Positions 10,245 through 21,020 are shown, counted from the stretch's first letter. The stretch is 64,000 bases of DNA from Nilaparvata lugens (GCF_014356525.2 NC_052507.1:61437295-61501294), one strand, 5' to 3'. Translations and numbers: made by a program. The notes: generated by a model not told the origin, from the letters alone.

Positions 10245-11732
10245 TCACATTTCGTGTCGAGCAGAACTGATAATATGAGTTTTACTATAGTTTAGTGCTA
10301 GACCGTTCGCTTTGAACCAATCTGACATAGCTGATAGTGAATTTATCAAATCATTTGCCAAAGTGTTCTGGTTCGAATTGGACGACAAAGCAGTGGTGTC
10401 ATCCGCATACATTATCAATTTTGTGTTTGAGATCTGTGGTAAATCATTAATGTACACTAAGAACAGCAGAGGACCCAAGACAGAGCCTTGAGGGACTCCA
10501 TTATGTGCCTCTGTAAACAAAGATGATTTTGCTGAAAACTTGTCTCTTACACATTGTTGTCTTTGGCACAGATATGATTCGAACCATTTGAGGCAGGTGC
10601 CAGCTATTCCATAGAAATTTAATTTTTTGATAAGGAGTTTATGATTAACACAGTCAAATGCTTTTGACAGGTCGCAGAAGATACCAGCAGCATGTTGAGA
10701 CCTGTCAATCACAAGTGAGATATTTGTTATAAATTCATAGACAGCCCCTGCAATATCTCTATCCTTACGGAAGCCATATTGACTGTCATTCAACAGCTTA
10801 TTATTTTCTAGATGACAGGCTAATCTAGATGCCACTGCCATCTCGTATGTTTTAGAAAAATCCGATAAAATTGCGATTGGTCGAAAATTACTAAATTCTT
10901 TTGGATTCCCACCCTTATGGAATGGTAGTACATTGCTATATTTCAGTAGATTTGGGAAAACTCCATTTTTTAAAGAGTGATTTATCAAGAAGACTAGAGG
11001 CTTAATTAAATACTTAATACATTTTTTCACTAGAAAAGGAGGGAACCCATCCCAGCCAGATGCACTTGATGCCTTCATTTTCTTAATACGCAGATATATC
11101 TCATTATCCGTTACTGGAGTGAATGATATTAGTATATTATTTGTTCTGGGTTGCTTATGACAGTATTCAAGAGCTAATTGTGTATTTATGTTTAAGTTCA
11201 AGTTTGTGCATATGTTGGCAAAAAAAGTGTTAAAAGAGTTTAAAGTAGATTCTATGGGAGAATTATTAAAGATTTCTGATAAACTCAGTTCTTTAGTGTT
11301 CATGCTTGTTTCTTGCTGAATTAACTTCCATGCCATCTTTGTCTCGTTTTTAGCATTCCTAATTATATTACTGTTGTACATTATCTTTGCCTGCCTGATA
11401 CCTCTATTGAGAATTCTTTTATATCGTCTTACATGCTCTTTAAATTCGGGGGAATCACTTGTCCTACATTGAGTATGTAGCTCTCTGGCTCTGGCACATG
11501 AGTTCCGGATTCCAGATGTAATCCATCTCTCGTCAGTGTTCGATGCCATGTTATTTTTAGCTGGTTTGAGCGGAAAGGATTCATCAAAGTATAGTGTCAT
11601 GATCGAGTGAAATTTATTGTATAATATATTAGGGTCTGACACAATATTTCCTAAATATATGAGAGACTCCCAACCTTCATTTGCTAATTGTGTACTGAAA
11701 TGATTGATATTACTCTCCGAGAAAGTTCTCAT
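10245..11732 (-). pseudogene. CR1-like ORF2, reverse transcriptase
   Basis: A long minus-strand frame of 495 codons. The N-terminal third is the linker after the endonuclease. RT motifs then follow in order: SASGWDGFPPFLVKKCIKYL (about residue 220), GVFPNLLKYSNVLPFHKGGN, FRPIAILSDFSKTYE, QYGFRKDRDIAGAVYEF, GIFCDLSKAFDCVNHKLL, GVPQGSVLGPLLFLVYINDL and the catalytic YADD (MYADDTTALSS) near residue 455. All catalytic aspartates are present. The frame stops just after HIISSARHEM, where the conserved thumb continues in another frame, so one late frameshift inactivates it. It would copy the element's own RNA at a nicked chromosomal target in the nucleus. Confidence 0.85.
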
Positions 11733-11745
11733 AGTTCTAAGTACT

Positions 11746-12409
11746 TTAGTGAGTTTTTATTTTGGAATTACCCAGTTTGTGGGACATGAGAATGCTATTT
11801 GGAATTAAGACCAGCTGAGCTGTGTGATCAGATAAGCCATTATCAAGGATTGAGTTATTACAATTTTGCCAGTCAAAATCGGATGCTATGTTATCAATAC
11901 ATGTACGAGAGCCTATTGCTAATCTAGTCGGTTCGACAAAATGAAGTTGCAAGTTATAGGAATATAATATATTATTATCAATAAATCTTGATCGCGCTGT
12001 TTATTCTTTCATCAAATCTGTATTGAAATCACCAGATAGTATTCGCTTGTATCTGGGATATGTTTTTGAACAGAACTCCAGCAAACTACTTGAATTTTCG
12101 AAAAATCTATTCAATGAGTGTCTTAAATTAATAGGAGATCTGTATATACATATCATAACCAGATTGCACTTTCCATTCAGCTTTACACCACAACATTCAA
12201 AAGTATTGCTCAGTATAAAACTTTTCAAAATCTATTATATTTTCACAAGACAGGCTGTGCCTTGTTAGGATGCATGAGCCTCCTCTTGATTTTCCTGTTC
12301 TGTAATTATATGAACTTGTATCAAAACCATGAAATTTCTGAAAGAGAAATAAATTATTCTCTTGTATCCAGTGCTCAGTTAAACACATTTTCTTTTTGAT
12401 ACTAGTCAA
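11746..12409 (-). pseudogene. CR1-like ORF2, endonuclease domain
   Basis: Three minus-strand frames carry the apurinic/apyrimidinic-type endonuclease in order: LTEHWIQENNLFLFQ and GKSRGGSCIL (12409-12197), MICIYRSP with RILSGDFNTDLM (12228-12001), then SRTCIDNIASDF and GLSDHTAQLVLI (11952-11746). The motifs LTEHW, YRSP, GDFN and SDH are the conserved active-site blocks of this domain. It nicks the target DNA to prime reverse transcription. At least three frame breaks separate the blocks, and the last piece is broken from the RT frame at about 11740. Confidence 0.8.
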
Positions 12410-12548
12410 AAGATGTTAATCTTATCAATTTTATTATTTTGCGTCTCACCCTGAATATTGCAGTCGAAAACTGTGAATGACTCTCCTCTTAAATTATACA
12501 TAACATGTTTGTTAACAACAGAGTTTGACTGAGTTGTGCTTCCATTAT

Positions 12549-13430
12549 TTATAAAAAAAGTTTATCAGGTATAGAGATTACACTAGAGTCATTAATTATT
12601 GTTTTAGCAGAACTATCATCAGAAATTTTACACTCTTCAGTCGAGAATACAATGTCCAAGCTAAAGTCAATCAGGAGAGAAGAATCCAGGCCATTTGAGA
12701 GTGACTTAATCGATGATGTACCAGCTGAGCTCACTGGAAGTGGAAAATCTATTCCATCAATTGATGTGGGTAATTTCCCGGCAGGAGCTGGACTACAGGA
12801 TAAAGGAGACTTTGTTGAAGGGATTGTAACCAGTTCTTCAATGTGGTGAATCTCAGGAGATTTCAGCACTTCGAGGATTCCCGCTACTTGCTTCCCTGAG
12901 GGAGGCCATGTCACCAAGGCAGCAGCAGAGTAATCACTAACAGTCGTCCGCTTAATGTATGCTGTCAATTGTTTTGTGAGAAGTCTTTTACCGCGTCTAT
13001 TAAAATGTAAGCCATGTTCCATGGTATGACTTCTCTGAAGGAAGGCGTTGATGTCCAAGTAGTGAAATCTCGCTACTCTGTCATAGTTGTGCACCATTCG
13101 AGACAGGTGAGAGTTGAAGTAGTGTATGTTATCGTTGCGAGTAGGCTCATCATATCGGCACGGCACACCGCACACATTTATGTTTGTACTTCTAGGCGTT
13201 ATGAAATCATCATGACCCGTGGAATAAGACAAACTTTTAATTTTTATCAATCTCAACTCACTTTCCAATTTCGAAATTTCCTCTGAACCAATTTGTGCAT
13301 CATGATCTAATAGCTTTATGATAGCATCTTTGTAAGAAATAATAGTGATCATTGAGCTTAGCTTTGAATTTAGTTCTCTGATTTTGTCATCTGCATTCTC
13401 TTCATTAGATAAAGATACAGAAATCTAGAT
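12549..13430 (-). pseudogene. CR1-like ORF1 with coiled coil and SGNH-esterase-like domain
   Basis: The main minus-strand frame (13352-12549, 267 codons) is open and extends upstream in frame (SVSLSNEENADDKIREL) to about 13430. The N-terminal 50 residues are Leu/Ile/Glu-rich and coiled-coil-like (SKLESELRLIKIKSLS). They are followed by INVCGVPCRYDEPTRNDNIH and later MEHGLHFNRRGKRLLTKQL. The VCGVPxRxD block and the GLHxNxxGKxxL ending are the distal part of the SGNH/GDSL hydrolase fold known in CR1 ORF1 proteins. The nucleophile (GDS-like) block is not seen, so the N-terminus appears truncated. The C-terminal 120 residues are low-complexity Ser/Pro. A role in RNA binding or membrane interaction is assumed from the family only. 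Confidence 0.7.
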
Positions 13431-13529
13431 TAATTTAAAAGGGAATGGTTATTAATGATTCACTTTCTTAGGAAATTCACTTGCCTGAGAGCTCTGCTGT
13501 TGTGGATCGGCTCCTTCAAATTCGCATTC

Positions 13530-14420
13530 ATGTTATGATCACCATACTGATAAACTTTGTCCCCAAAGTTTTGTGAGCTTTTCTATAAGTTTTGTCAACT
13601 ACAGTATCAGCTTCATATTTTTGAAATTTTTTCCATGTCTTTGATAAGGCTGCAGACTGCAGAGGCACCACTTTCACCTTGTTTAGATTTTCAATAGTGC
13701 CTGTCCTCACTTTGGACTCCTGGGCATCCTTGTTGCCGAATTCATCTGACTTGTTCATGATGTAGAGATATGCATACATTCCTCGACTTCTTGTTCCTCA
13801 GACCTGATGGAGAGAAGGAACTTTTGTACAGTTTTGCTGTGCGCATACTTGCAGGCGTTGTAGAAATTGAACAAGGCTCTACAAGTCTCTGAGTCAAGGC
13901 CCTGGCGCAAGTCTGAGGTTTATTAGTTGTGCAGCATCTTGTCATGGGCAGGCCGAATTTGTTAAGTTTGTGACAGAGTAGATCATAGATAGACAGTTGG
14001 ATTGATCATAGATACATCTTGAGCAGGCACCCCTTCCCAGGCGACTATAGCAACAATTACTATCCAAGCTGTGCTGCATGGATGACCTTGACAATGCTTC
14101 AAATCACCAAGAACTCCTCATCAAGTGAGGTTCTCCATATCACCCACTTGACAGGCTGGAACTGTCTTGCCTTCTTTGCCTGTGTATACCATCTTCTCAA
14201 TGCTCACTGAATTTCCTTTGATTCCAGTTCCGGCCTCTTAATCTTGTCTGAGATCTGGCAAAGATGACACAGCTCCCAGGTGAGTGTAGTATGACCTGGG
14301 TTCCGGATCTGGAGGACACTTATTCAAAGTAAAGCAATTGCAATCAGGCACCTCTGTACATTGTTCTACAACTTTTATAAATGTCCAGGTTGTTGGGGCC
14401 ACCTTCAACACAGAACACAT
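13530..14420 (-). pseudogene. Tet: TET 5-methylcytosine dioxygenase, broken partial copy (copy 1)
   Basis: Minus-strand pieces match the TET catalytic region in order: VEQCTEVPDCNCFTLNK and SYYTHLGAVSSLPDLRQD (14420-14238); MVYTGKEGKT (about 14190); CSTAWIVIVAIVAWEGVP (about 14070); HKLNKFGLPMTRCCTTNKPQ (about 13970); GLDSETCRALFNFYNACKYA and LLSIRSEEQEVEE (about 13890-13790); then MNKSDEFGNKDAQESKVRTG (about 13760). TET enzymes oxidise 5-methylcytosine using Fe(II) and 2-oxoglutarate. Here the segment between SEEQEVEE and the DEFG block, which should carry the iron-binding HxD, is missing. Several stops and frameshifts occur, including a missing base after PDLRQD. No introns interrupt the roughly 0.9 kb, so it may be a partly processed copy. 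It cannot encode an active enzyme. Confidence 0.75.
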
Positions 14421-15771
14421 ACCCTATAGATGTTCCTGTTTCACCATGCCATCCAAATACTGACTCCTAGGTAATAGGTAGTATACTCCTAGGTATACTG
14501 ACTCCCTGAAATTAAATAAAAAATTATACTATGTATGCCACGATGAAAGTACATACCAAAATATTCATTCCCATTGTGCTTCATGTCAAGCACATGCAGC
14601 ATATACACAATTTCGCTTATACTGAGTTTAGACCAGTGCGAGTTTCGTCTGTGTTTGCCACCCCCGACTGGCTGTTATCGACTCTACCGCCCCACAGTTG
14701 GCTACCACTGCCTCAAGTTTCAACCTCCTGTTTTGGCTGCAGTTGCCTTCACATTGACCAGGGCGAGTTGCCGTCTCTGGTTACCACCCCCGACTGGTTG
14801 TTATTGCCTCCAACGCCCCACAGTTTGCTACCACTGCTTCAAGTGTCAACCACCTTCTTGGACTGCCACTGTAAAATATTAACACATTGTTTGATATTCC
14901 ATGGATCATGACATTGGCACAATCTTCTTCAACTACATCAATGAGATCATCTTTTTTATGAGTTAAAAAACATACAAACATACAAACATTATCAAATTGG
15001 AATATCTTTAAACTTTCAAGAATTATTTATAAAATACGAACGTGTATGCCGTGATATTTTATGCATACTGACGACAGGTTCATCTTGTTTGTAAGTAATT
15101 AATTGTTCAATAGCCGGTTCTTGAGCTATGAATTTAGCTAGGTTAATAGAAATAAATATAAAAACCTTCTTCCAAATGTATGAATCAAAAGTCCCAAGTA
15201 TTCCCTTGAGTCTTGATGGTTCGATTAATGTTTCTGTTCAATGATTCCTGTCAGTTGTTTGTCCTGCTCTTCTGGCCGTGCACGTAGAAAGCGTGAGGTG
15301 TCACTTTTGTGATCCATTCATCCTTAAAATATCTGCAACAAGAGAAGTGATTGAACAATCTGACCAGAAACCGATCCAAGTTTCATGAGGTAACTTTACA
15401 TGAAGGTATGAACTGATTGAGTGTTTCCATTCAGGCTTATACAGAGTGGATTTGCTTGCCATTATATTGAAAAAAGTATGATGGTCATGTTACACATGAT
15501 ACAGAATTTCAAGACAAATTGAATGGAGAAACTCATACATCATAATGTTGAACCGTTTTGGAGCTATCAACTGATTTGTAGTAGATATTTCTGATTAATA
15601 ATTGAAATTATTGCCATTTCTCGACAACCTGAAAAAGTGAAAAAGTTTTATATAAGTTGAAGACCGTTAAATTATATTTGGGTGTGTTGGAACGTGAAAC
15701 TCACTCTGTATGTCATGGTAGTAGGCTGACAAAAGAATTGCATTGCAGTTGCATATGAAGCTTCAATGCAC
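14210..15771. repeat. Tandem segmental duplication, copy A
   Basis: About 1.56 kb here matches 16754-18366 in the same orientation with high identity. The unit contains one TET exon-like segment and about 1.2 kb of flanking, probably intronic, DNA. Copy A differs by about 100 bp of unrelated sequence around 14420-14560, where copy B has a coding-like stretch. The right breakpoint is at the string GCTTCAATGCAC. Confidence 0.85.
14640..14870. repeat. Internal GC-rich tandem repeat (about 125-bp unit)
   Basis: Two units each contain CACCCCCGACTGG, TGTTAT, CCCCACAGTT, GCTACCACTGC, and TCAAGT.TCAACC. In copy B (17210-17470) the array is longer by an extra 45-bp partial unit (GCCTCAAGTTTCAACCTCCT repeated). 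It opens frames on both strands that I regard as incidental. Confidence 0.65.
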
Positions 15772-16753
15772 TGAAATGTTACCTCAGTTTACCGCAGTTG
15801 AAATTAATCTTTGAGATGGGAAGGAAATAATCCTCCGAATATTTAAATCAATAAATTGAATATATAGTTCAATATATTAACTAAAATATTCCATTTATTT
15901 AATTTCCAACCCCTTCTAAGTAGCAACATTTATAATTGAATGATATGACAGCTCAACAATTCAAGATTTACCCCATTCATTACTTGTCATTGATGATTGT
16001 TAGGCATATTCAATAATCAACAATAAGATTGTAATCATGTTTGTAATTTAATATACATAAAGATCAAATAAATAGAATTCCAAAAAATAAACAAAATTTA
16101 AATCAAGTAATTACAAATTTATTTATTATCCTGTCCATTTATTTTTGCGAAGTAGTTGCCTGTGAATTTTCCATAAATTAATATTGGTTGTTTCGTAAAT
16201 ACCTGGTGTATTGAAGTGAGGAGGCCTCCGTACACTTTATTCAAATTTTTCACTGCACAAGAAGTTCTTGAAGTATCCTTTTTACGGCGAATTTAGATCT
16301 TTTCTGGAAATATTGGTTTCCTTGTGATGAGTTGGTCAGCAAGGATTCAGCTTCCATGGCCATAACTAAGACATCCTGTGATACTACGAGTCTACGAGTC
16401 TATGAGTCTATGACCGCTGTACAGCGGAAATTGTAGAAATTACTATGGATACATATGTGATGAATGAGGTTTTCAACAAATATAAATAAATTGCCATAAC
16501 TTAGGCCAGCTAGAATGAATACTCAATTAATTTTCGGACATGATTACTTTCTTTTTTTTTTATAACAAACAAGAAAATTTACATATTTAAAAAGGAAATA
16601 AAAAAAAATAAGAAAATAATAATAATATCACAACTTGTGATGTATGAAATCTGTCTCTGATCAACTACATATTGTAATAAATAGAAAAATTTAGCATAAG
16701 CTAAATAAAAATGGAATCAAAGGAAAAAGTTAAATTTACAACCTCCACTCACG
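15772..16753. other. No recognisable gene between the duplicated blocks
   Basis: About 980 bp of AT-rich DNA separate the two duplication copies. It includes a triplicated TACGAGTC / TATGAGTC run near 16385-16410 and a T-rich and A-rich stretch at 16550-16620. I see no coding signal. Confidence 0.5.
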
Positions 16754-18366
16754 AAATTCCTTTGATTCCAGTTCCGGCCTCTTAATCTTGTCTGAGATCT
16801 GGCAAAGATGACACAGCTCCCAGGTGAGTGTAGTATGACCTGGGTTCCGGATCCGGAGGACACTTATTCAAAGTAAAGCAATTGCAATCAGGCACCTCTG
16901 TACATACATTGTTCTTCAACTTTTATAAATGGTCCTGAAACTCTTTGGTGGACAGCAACCGCGCTCTCCCCACTCATCACACTGTCCGTTTTGTTGGTCT
17001 CCAACAGCTCATCAAGGGTTTGCAAGTCCTGGCAGCATCCATCCCTCAGGTGCTCGGTTGAGGGAGCCTCAGTTCCACCCTTCCTACAACACCAGGATCC
17101 ATTTGTGATGATCCCATTGTGCTTCATGTCAAGCACATGCAGCATATACACAATTTCGCTTATACTGTCCCATTGCAGGATGTTAAATACCAAACTCATA
17201 CTGAGTTTAGACCAGTGCGAGTTTCGTCTGTGTTTGCCACCCCCGACTGGCTGTTATCGACTCTACCGCCCCACAGTTGGCTACCACTGCCTCAAGTTTC
17301 AACCTCCTGTTTTGGCTACCACTGCCTCAAGTTTCAACCTCCTGTTTTGGCTGCAGTTGCCTTCACATTGACCAGGGCGAGTTGCCGTCTCTGGTTACCA
17401 CCCCCGACTGGTTGTTATCGCCTCCAACGCCCCACAGTTTGCTACCACTGCTTCAAGTGTTAACCACCTTCTTGGACTGCCACTGTAAAATATTAACACA
17501 TTGTTTGATATTCCAGGGATCATGACATTGGCACAATCTTCTTCAACTACATCAATGAGACTCATAAACATGAGACTCATATTGTCATATGAGACAATAT
17601 CTTTAAACTTTCAAGAATTATTTATAAAATACGAACGTGTATGCCGTGATATTTTATGCATACTGACGACAGGTTCATCTTGTTTGTAAGTAATTAATTG
17701 TTCAATAGTCGGTTCTTGAGCTATGAATTTAGCTAGGTTAATAAAAATAAATATAAAAACCTTCTTCCTAATGTATGAATCAAAAGTCCCAAGTATTCCC
17801 TTGAGTCTTGATGGTTCGATTAATGTTTCTGTTCAATGATTCCTGGCAGTTGTTTGTCCTGCTCTTCTGGCCGTGCACGGAGAAACGTGAGGTGTCACTT
17901 TTGTGATCCATTCATCCTTAAAATATCTGCAACAAGAGAAGTGATTGAACAATCTGACCAGAAACCGATCCAAGTTTCATGAGGTAACTTTACATGAAGG
18001 TATGAACTGATTGAGCGTTTCCTTTCAGGCTTATACAGAGTGGATTTGCTTGCCATTATATTGAAAAAAGTAAGATGGTCATGTTACACATGATACAGAA
18101 TTTCAAGACAAAATGAATGGAGAAACTCGCACATCATAATGTTAAACCGTTTTGGAGCTATCAACTGATTTGTAGTAGATATTTCTGATTAATAATTGAA
18201 ATTATTGCCATGTTCACGACAACCTGAAAAAGTGAAAAAGTTTTATATAAGTTGAAGACCGTTAAATTATATTTGGGTGTGTTGGAACGTGAAACTCACT
18301 CTGTATGTCATGGTAGTAGGCTGACAAAAGAATTGCATTGCAGTTGCATATGAAGCTTCAATGCAC
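16754..18366. repeat. Tandem segmental duplication, copy B
   Basis: Same-orientation partner of 14210-15771. Its left boundary lies just inside the TET coding homology (about 16754), so the downstream TET segments of copy A are not present here. Copy B carries the extra coding-like stretch at 16940-17110. Confidence 0.85.
16757..17199 (-). pseudogene. Tet: TET exon-like fragment (copy 2)
   Basis: On the minus strand a frame of 103 codons (17199-16888) reads through TLDELLETNKTDSVMSGESA to VSGPFIKVEEQCM. A 4-bp repeat (TATG/ATGT at about 16904) then shifts the frame before the conserved EVPDCNCFTLNK and SYYTHLGAVSSLPDLRQD. The same missing base after PDLRQD as in copy 1 creates a TAA. Homology ends near GGAATTTC at 16756. 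The sequence there (GTGAGT) resembles a splice donor but lies at the duplication breakpoint. The upstream region not present in copy 1 looks coding in composition and could be authentic TET sequence. Both copies appear non-functional unless the shared indel is an assembly error. Confidence 0.65.
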
Positions 18367-18558
18367 AATATACAAATAAATGAGTTATATAGCAACATTA
18401 GCTACCACTCACCACCCAATAGAAAAGGAGCAGAGAAAGCTAACATTTCAAGGTTGGTAAAAAGTGAACATGATTCTATAGATTAATATTATATAGGCTG
18501 CAATCGAAATGGAAAAATACGTGCATAAAAACACAACTGCTCCATCATGTGTACTTAC

Positions 18559-18746
18559 TGTAATAGACGTTTTCCTTTTGTCTGGTAGGCTGGAGGGATT
18601 GAATCCACAAGCTGCTTCATGACTTGAACAGCTTGAGGAATGTCCTCATGCTGAAGAAGCGCAGTTGCCATGAATCTTTTGGCGACATTACAGCCGCCTT
18701 CTTCATTGTGCTTTAAACCTAGTTTCCGCACATTTCTGTCTATCAC
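18559..18746 (-). CDS. Internal exon of an unidentified host gene
   Basis: A 188-bp exon on the minus strand. It follows TTTCTCCTCCAG (a polypyrimidine tract plus acceptor) and ends before GTAAGT, a consensus donor. It encodes about 62 residues starting VIDRNVRKLGLKHNEEGGCN, continuing with VAKRFMATALLQHEDIPQAV and ending in TKGKRLLQ. The composition is helical, with a spacing that could fit a helical-repeat protein, but I do not recognise the family. No partner exons are evident between here and 14 kb or up to the RTE insertion at 18985. The clean splice sites and lack of stops argue for a functional exon. Confidence 0.6.
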
Positions 18747-18974
18747 CTGGAGGAGAAATATAATGAATGCTGTAATATTATATGGATATTGAACTTATTA
18801 CAATCACTTACATGACAATTTTAACCCTGAGGGACGTTTTGGGGGAATTTCAGAATAGTCAATCATTCAGAAGTAATCATCAATAGAAGTCAATCATCAG
18901 CTTGTTTCCAATATATGGCGGCGATCCAAGATCGTTTTTGTGAACTTGTGAATCGAGAATCTCATATACTCTGA

Positions 18975-18984
18975 AATCGAAATT
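18975..18984. repeat. Target-site duplication, left (RTE element)
   Basis: AATCGAAATT is repeated exactly at 22214-22223. The two copies bracket the full-length RTE element. Confidence 0.85.
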
Positions 18985-19014
18985 CTTCTTCTTCTCCTTC
19001 TTCTTCTTCGCCCA

Positions 19015-19396
19015 TTATGCCGTTTTCACGGTGTTGGGATGTTGCCTCGGCGTTCGGATGTTGCCTTGGACCCACCTCCTCCATTGGTCCCTATCCAACG
19101 CCATTCTCTTGATTTGATTCATGGTCTTGCCTCTGGCTGCTGCAATCCGTGAAACGTTTTCCTCCCAACTTACTCGCGGTCTTCCTATCGGTAAAAGACC
19201 GACTTTTACCTTGCGCCCTGGCTTCCATTGAGGCTTTCTTCCTTGAGGCATTCTCACAAGATGACCATACCAGGAGAGCGTTATCTCTATAGATTGTCTC
19301 TATAGTTGTCTCTATAGATTTAACTTTCAGCTCCTCCCTAATATAGTCATTCCTCACTCTATCCCTTCTAGTTTGCCTACTATTTTTCTCAGACAT
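19015..19396 (-). pseudogene. RTE ORF, C-terminal region
   Basis: Two overlapping minus-strand frames cover the tail: RQTRRDRVRNDYIREELKV (19396 downwards), then RMPQGRKPQWKPGRKVKVGL and IGRPRVSWEENVSRIAAARG, with DRDQWRRWVQ near the end (19257-19015). The GRPRxxWxENV...A.DRxxWRxxV pattern is the usual C-terminus of this element group. A short expansion (an ATAGATTGTCTCTATAG repeat near 19290) lies at the frame change. Confidence 0.75.
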
Positions 19397-19992
19397 TTCA
19401 TTTGCACTGCATTTATCTGACTATTTTCGTTTTTATTTAATGTCCAGCTTTTGCTTCCATAGAGAAGGATGGGCTCTATGATTAAGACATAGACTCTAGA
19501 TTCAACTTCTCTACTCACTTCAGCCTTCCCAAAAATACCTCTGCTGAGTGAGTAGTATGCCTGTATAGCCTTCCGAGTCCTATGCCGTACTTCTTCCCTC
19601 AGCTTGCCAGTGCAATTGATATTTGTACCTAGATACTGGAAGTTGTTGGTCTGCTTCAATGGTTGGCCCTCGCATTCAACATGTATTGCCTCTAACTCCT
19701 GTTCTGTCCTCCCCACCACCATTACCTGACTTTTCAATTGGTTCACTCTCATACCTCTTTCCTTAAGGGTCTCACTCCATTCTCTGACTGCCAATTGAAT
19801 CTTTTGAGCCATATCTGCTATGAGAACTACATTGTCAGCGTATGTGAGGGCCTGGCACTGAATCGGTCTTAAATTCTTTATGCCTACTACTGATCTCCCT
19901 GTTCGTCTCTGACATGTTTTCATTACTTCGTCCATAAATGTTATGAATAAGAGTGGGGATAAGCTATCGCCTTGTCTCACTCCCCTTTCCAT
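19354..19992 (-). pseudogene. RTE reverse transcriptase, C-terminal half with mutated active site
   Basis: A 212-codon minus-strand frame. It starts MERGVRQGDSLSPLLFITFM (RT block 4) and continues with a block reading LTYADNVVLIADMAQKIQLA. The catalytic YADD is changed to YADN, losing the second of the paired aspartates needed for metal binding. Then come VNQLKSQVMVVG, NFQYLGTNINCTGKLREEV (thumb) and a segment ending LLYGSKSWTLNKNENSQINA. The preceding RT blocks are in another frame (20019-21020), so a frameshift lies at about 20000. Confidence 0.85.
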
Positions 19993-20018
19993 GCAGAATA
20001 GGGGGAATGTCTTCCCAT

Positions 20019-21020
20019 TTATTCTACCACTCCTTGCACATCTGTAAACATGGATTTGATGGTCCGTATCAATTTCTGAGGAATTCCCTTACTCTCCAGA
20101 GCCCACCATAACTCTTCTCTTGGCACCTGATCAAAAGCGGCTTGGAGATCCAGGAATGCTAAATAAGCTTTCTTGCCGCGACTTATCCATTTATCTAGAA
20201 TTGTTCTTAGGGAAAATATCAGGTCTTGTGTCTGCTTTTCTGGCCTAAAGCCAGTTTGCTCTTCGTCCAACTCCATCTCCACATGCGATCTCAACCTTCT
20301 CTCTAGAACTGAGGAATATAATTTCGCTATAACATTGATCAGGCATATTGCTCTATAGTTCTCACAGAGTGATGAGTCTCCTTTCTTGAACAGGGGAATC
20401 AGAATATTTCTTTGCCAGTCAACAGGGTCTCTTTCTGTTTGCCATATAGCTTGGAAAAGATTGGTTATTTCCACTCTTCCTCCAGCTTTCACCATCTCTG
20501 GTACTATTGTGTCTTCTCCTGCTGCCTTCCCATTTTTCATTCTACTAACGGCCCTCTCAACCTCTTCAAATCCTATGTTCTCCTGCTCATCCTCTTGCTC
20601 CTCCTCATGCCAGTCTCTCAATGTATGTCTGTCATCCTTGAATTTTCTCTCATAAAACTCTCTCCACACCTCCAACACTTCCCTTATGTTGACTCTTAAC
20701 TTATTCTGGCTGTCTTTTACACTTCTCACTTTCTTACCATATTTACCTCTCAGGTGACGGATGAGTTTCCAGAACTTTTTATTGTCATGGCTGAAATCGT
20801 GCTCAATTCTTTCTCCAAATTCTTTCCAGCCTTGTTTCTTTGCTCCTGCTACCTGTTTCTTGCATCTGTTTCTCTTTAGCTCATACTCTGCTCGATCATT
20901 TGGATCTCTTGTTTGTTTCCATTTTTCCATGCATGTTTCTTTTCGGCTACCAATACCTTGATCTCTTGACTCCACCATTTGGTACTTTTCACTCCTTCCT
21001 TTATGGTTTTCAGACCACAC
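20019..21020 (-). pseudogene. RTE reverse transcriptase, N-terminal half
   Basis: A 333-codon minus-strand frame. The first 150 residues are the basic linker between endonuclease and RT. RT blocks follow: EVERAVSRMKNGKAAGEDTI (about residue 150), VDWQRNILIPLFKKGDSSLC, ENYRAICLINVIAKLYSSVL, DEEQTGFRPEKQTQDLIFSL and KAYLAFLDLQAAFDQVPREE, with the first catalytic Asp in the FLDLQAAFD block. The spacing NGKAAGxD, FKKGD, NYRxIxL is characteristic of RTE-group elements. The frame ends near FTDVQGVVE, after which the conserved sequence continues in 19354-19992. Confidence 0.85.

Larger units (their letters stand above)
9319..13430 (-). mobile_element. CR1-like non-LTR retrotransposon, nearly full length
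   Basis: The element runs on the minus strand from about 13430 to 9319. It has an ORF1 with an SGNH-esterase-like domain, an ORF2 with endonuclease and reverse transcriptase, and a 3' microsatellite tail of AAATA units (9319-9335 as TTTATTTATTTATT on the plus strand). ORF1 with an esterase and a microsatellite instead of poly-A at the 3' end are known features of CR1-group elements. The 5' end is placed at about 13430, where the ORF1 frame begins and the TET remnant stops. I could not identify a target-site duplication. Frame breaks are present but few, so it is a fairly recent dead copy. Confidence 0.75.

Noticed and set aside
13430..13560. Possible GC-AG intron donor (CAG|GCAAGT near 13487, minus strand) after the TET remnant
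   Set aside because: The frame leading to it is short and follows several stops, so it is not good evidence for a live exon.
14531..14911. Plus-strand Pro/Leu/Cys-rich frames, with counterparts at 17119-17525
   Set aside because: They arise from a GC-rich tandem repeat, differ in frame between the two copies, and oppose the TET exon strand.
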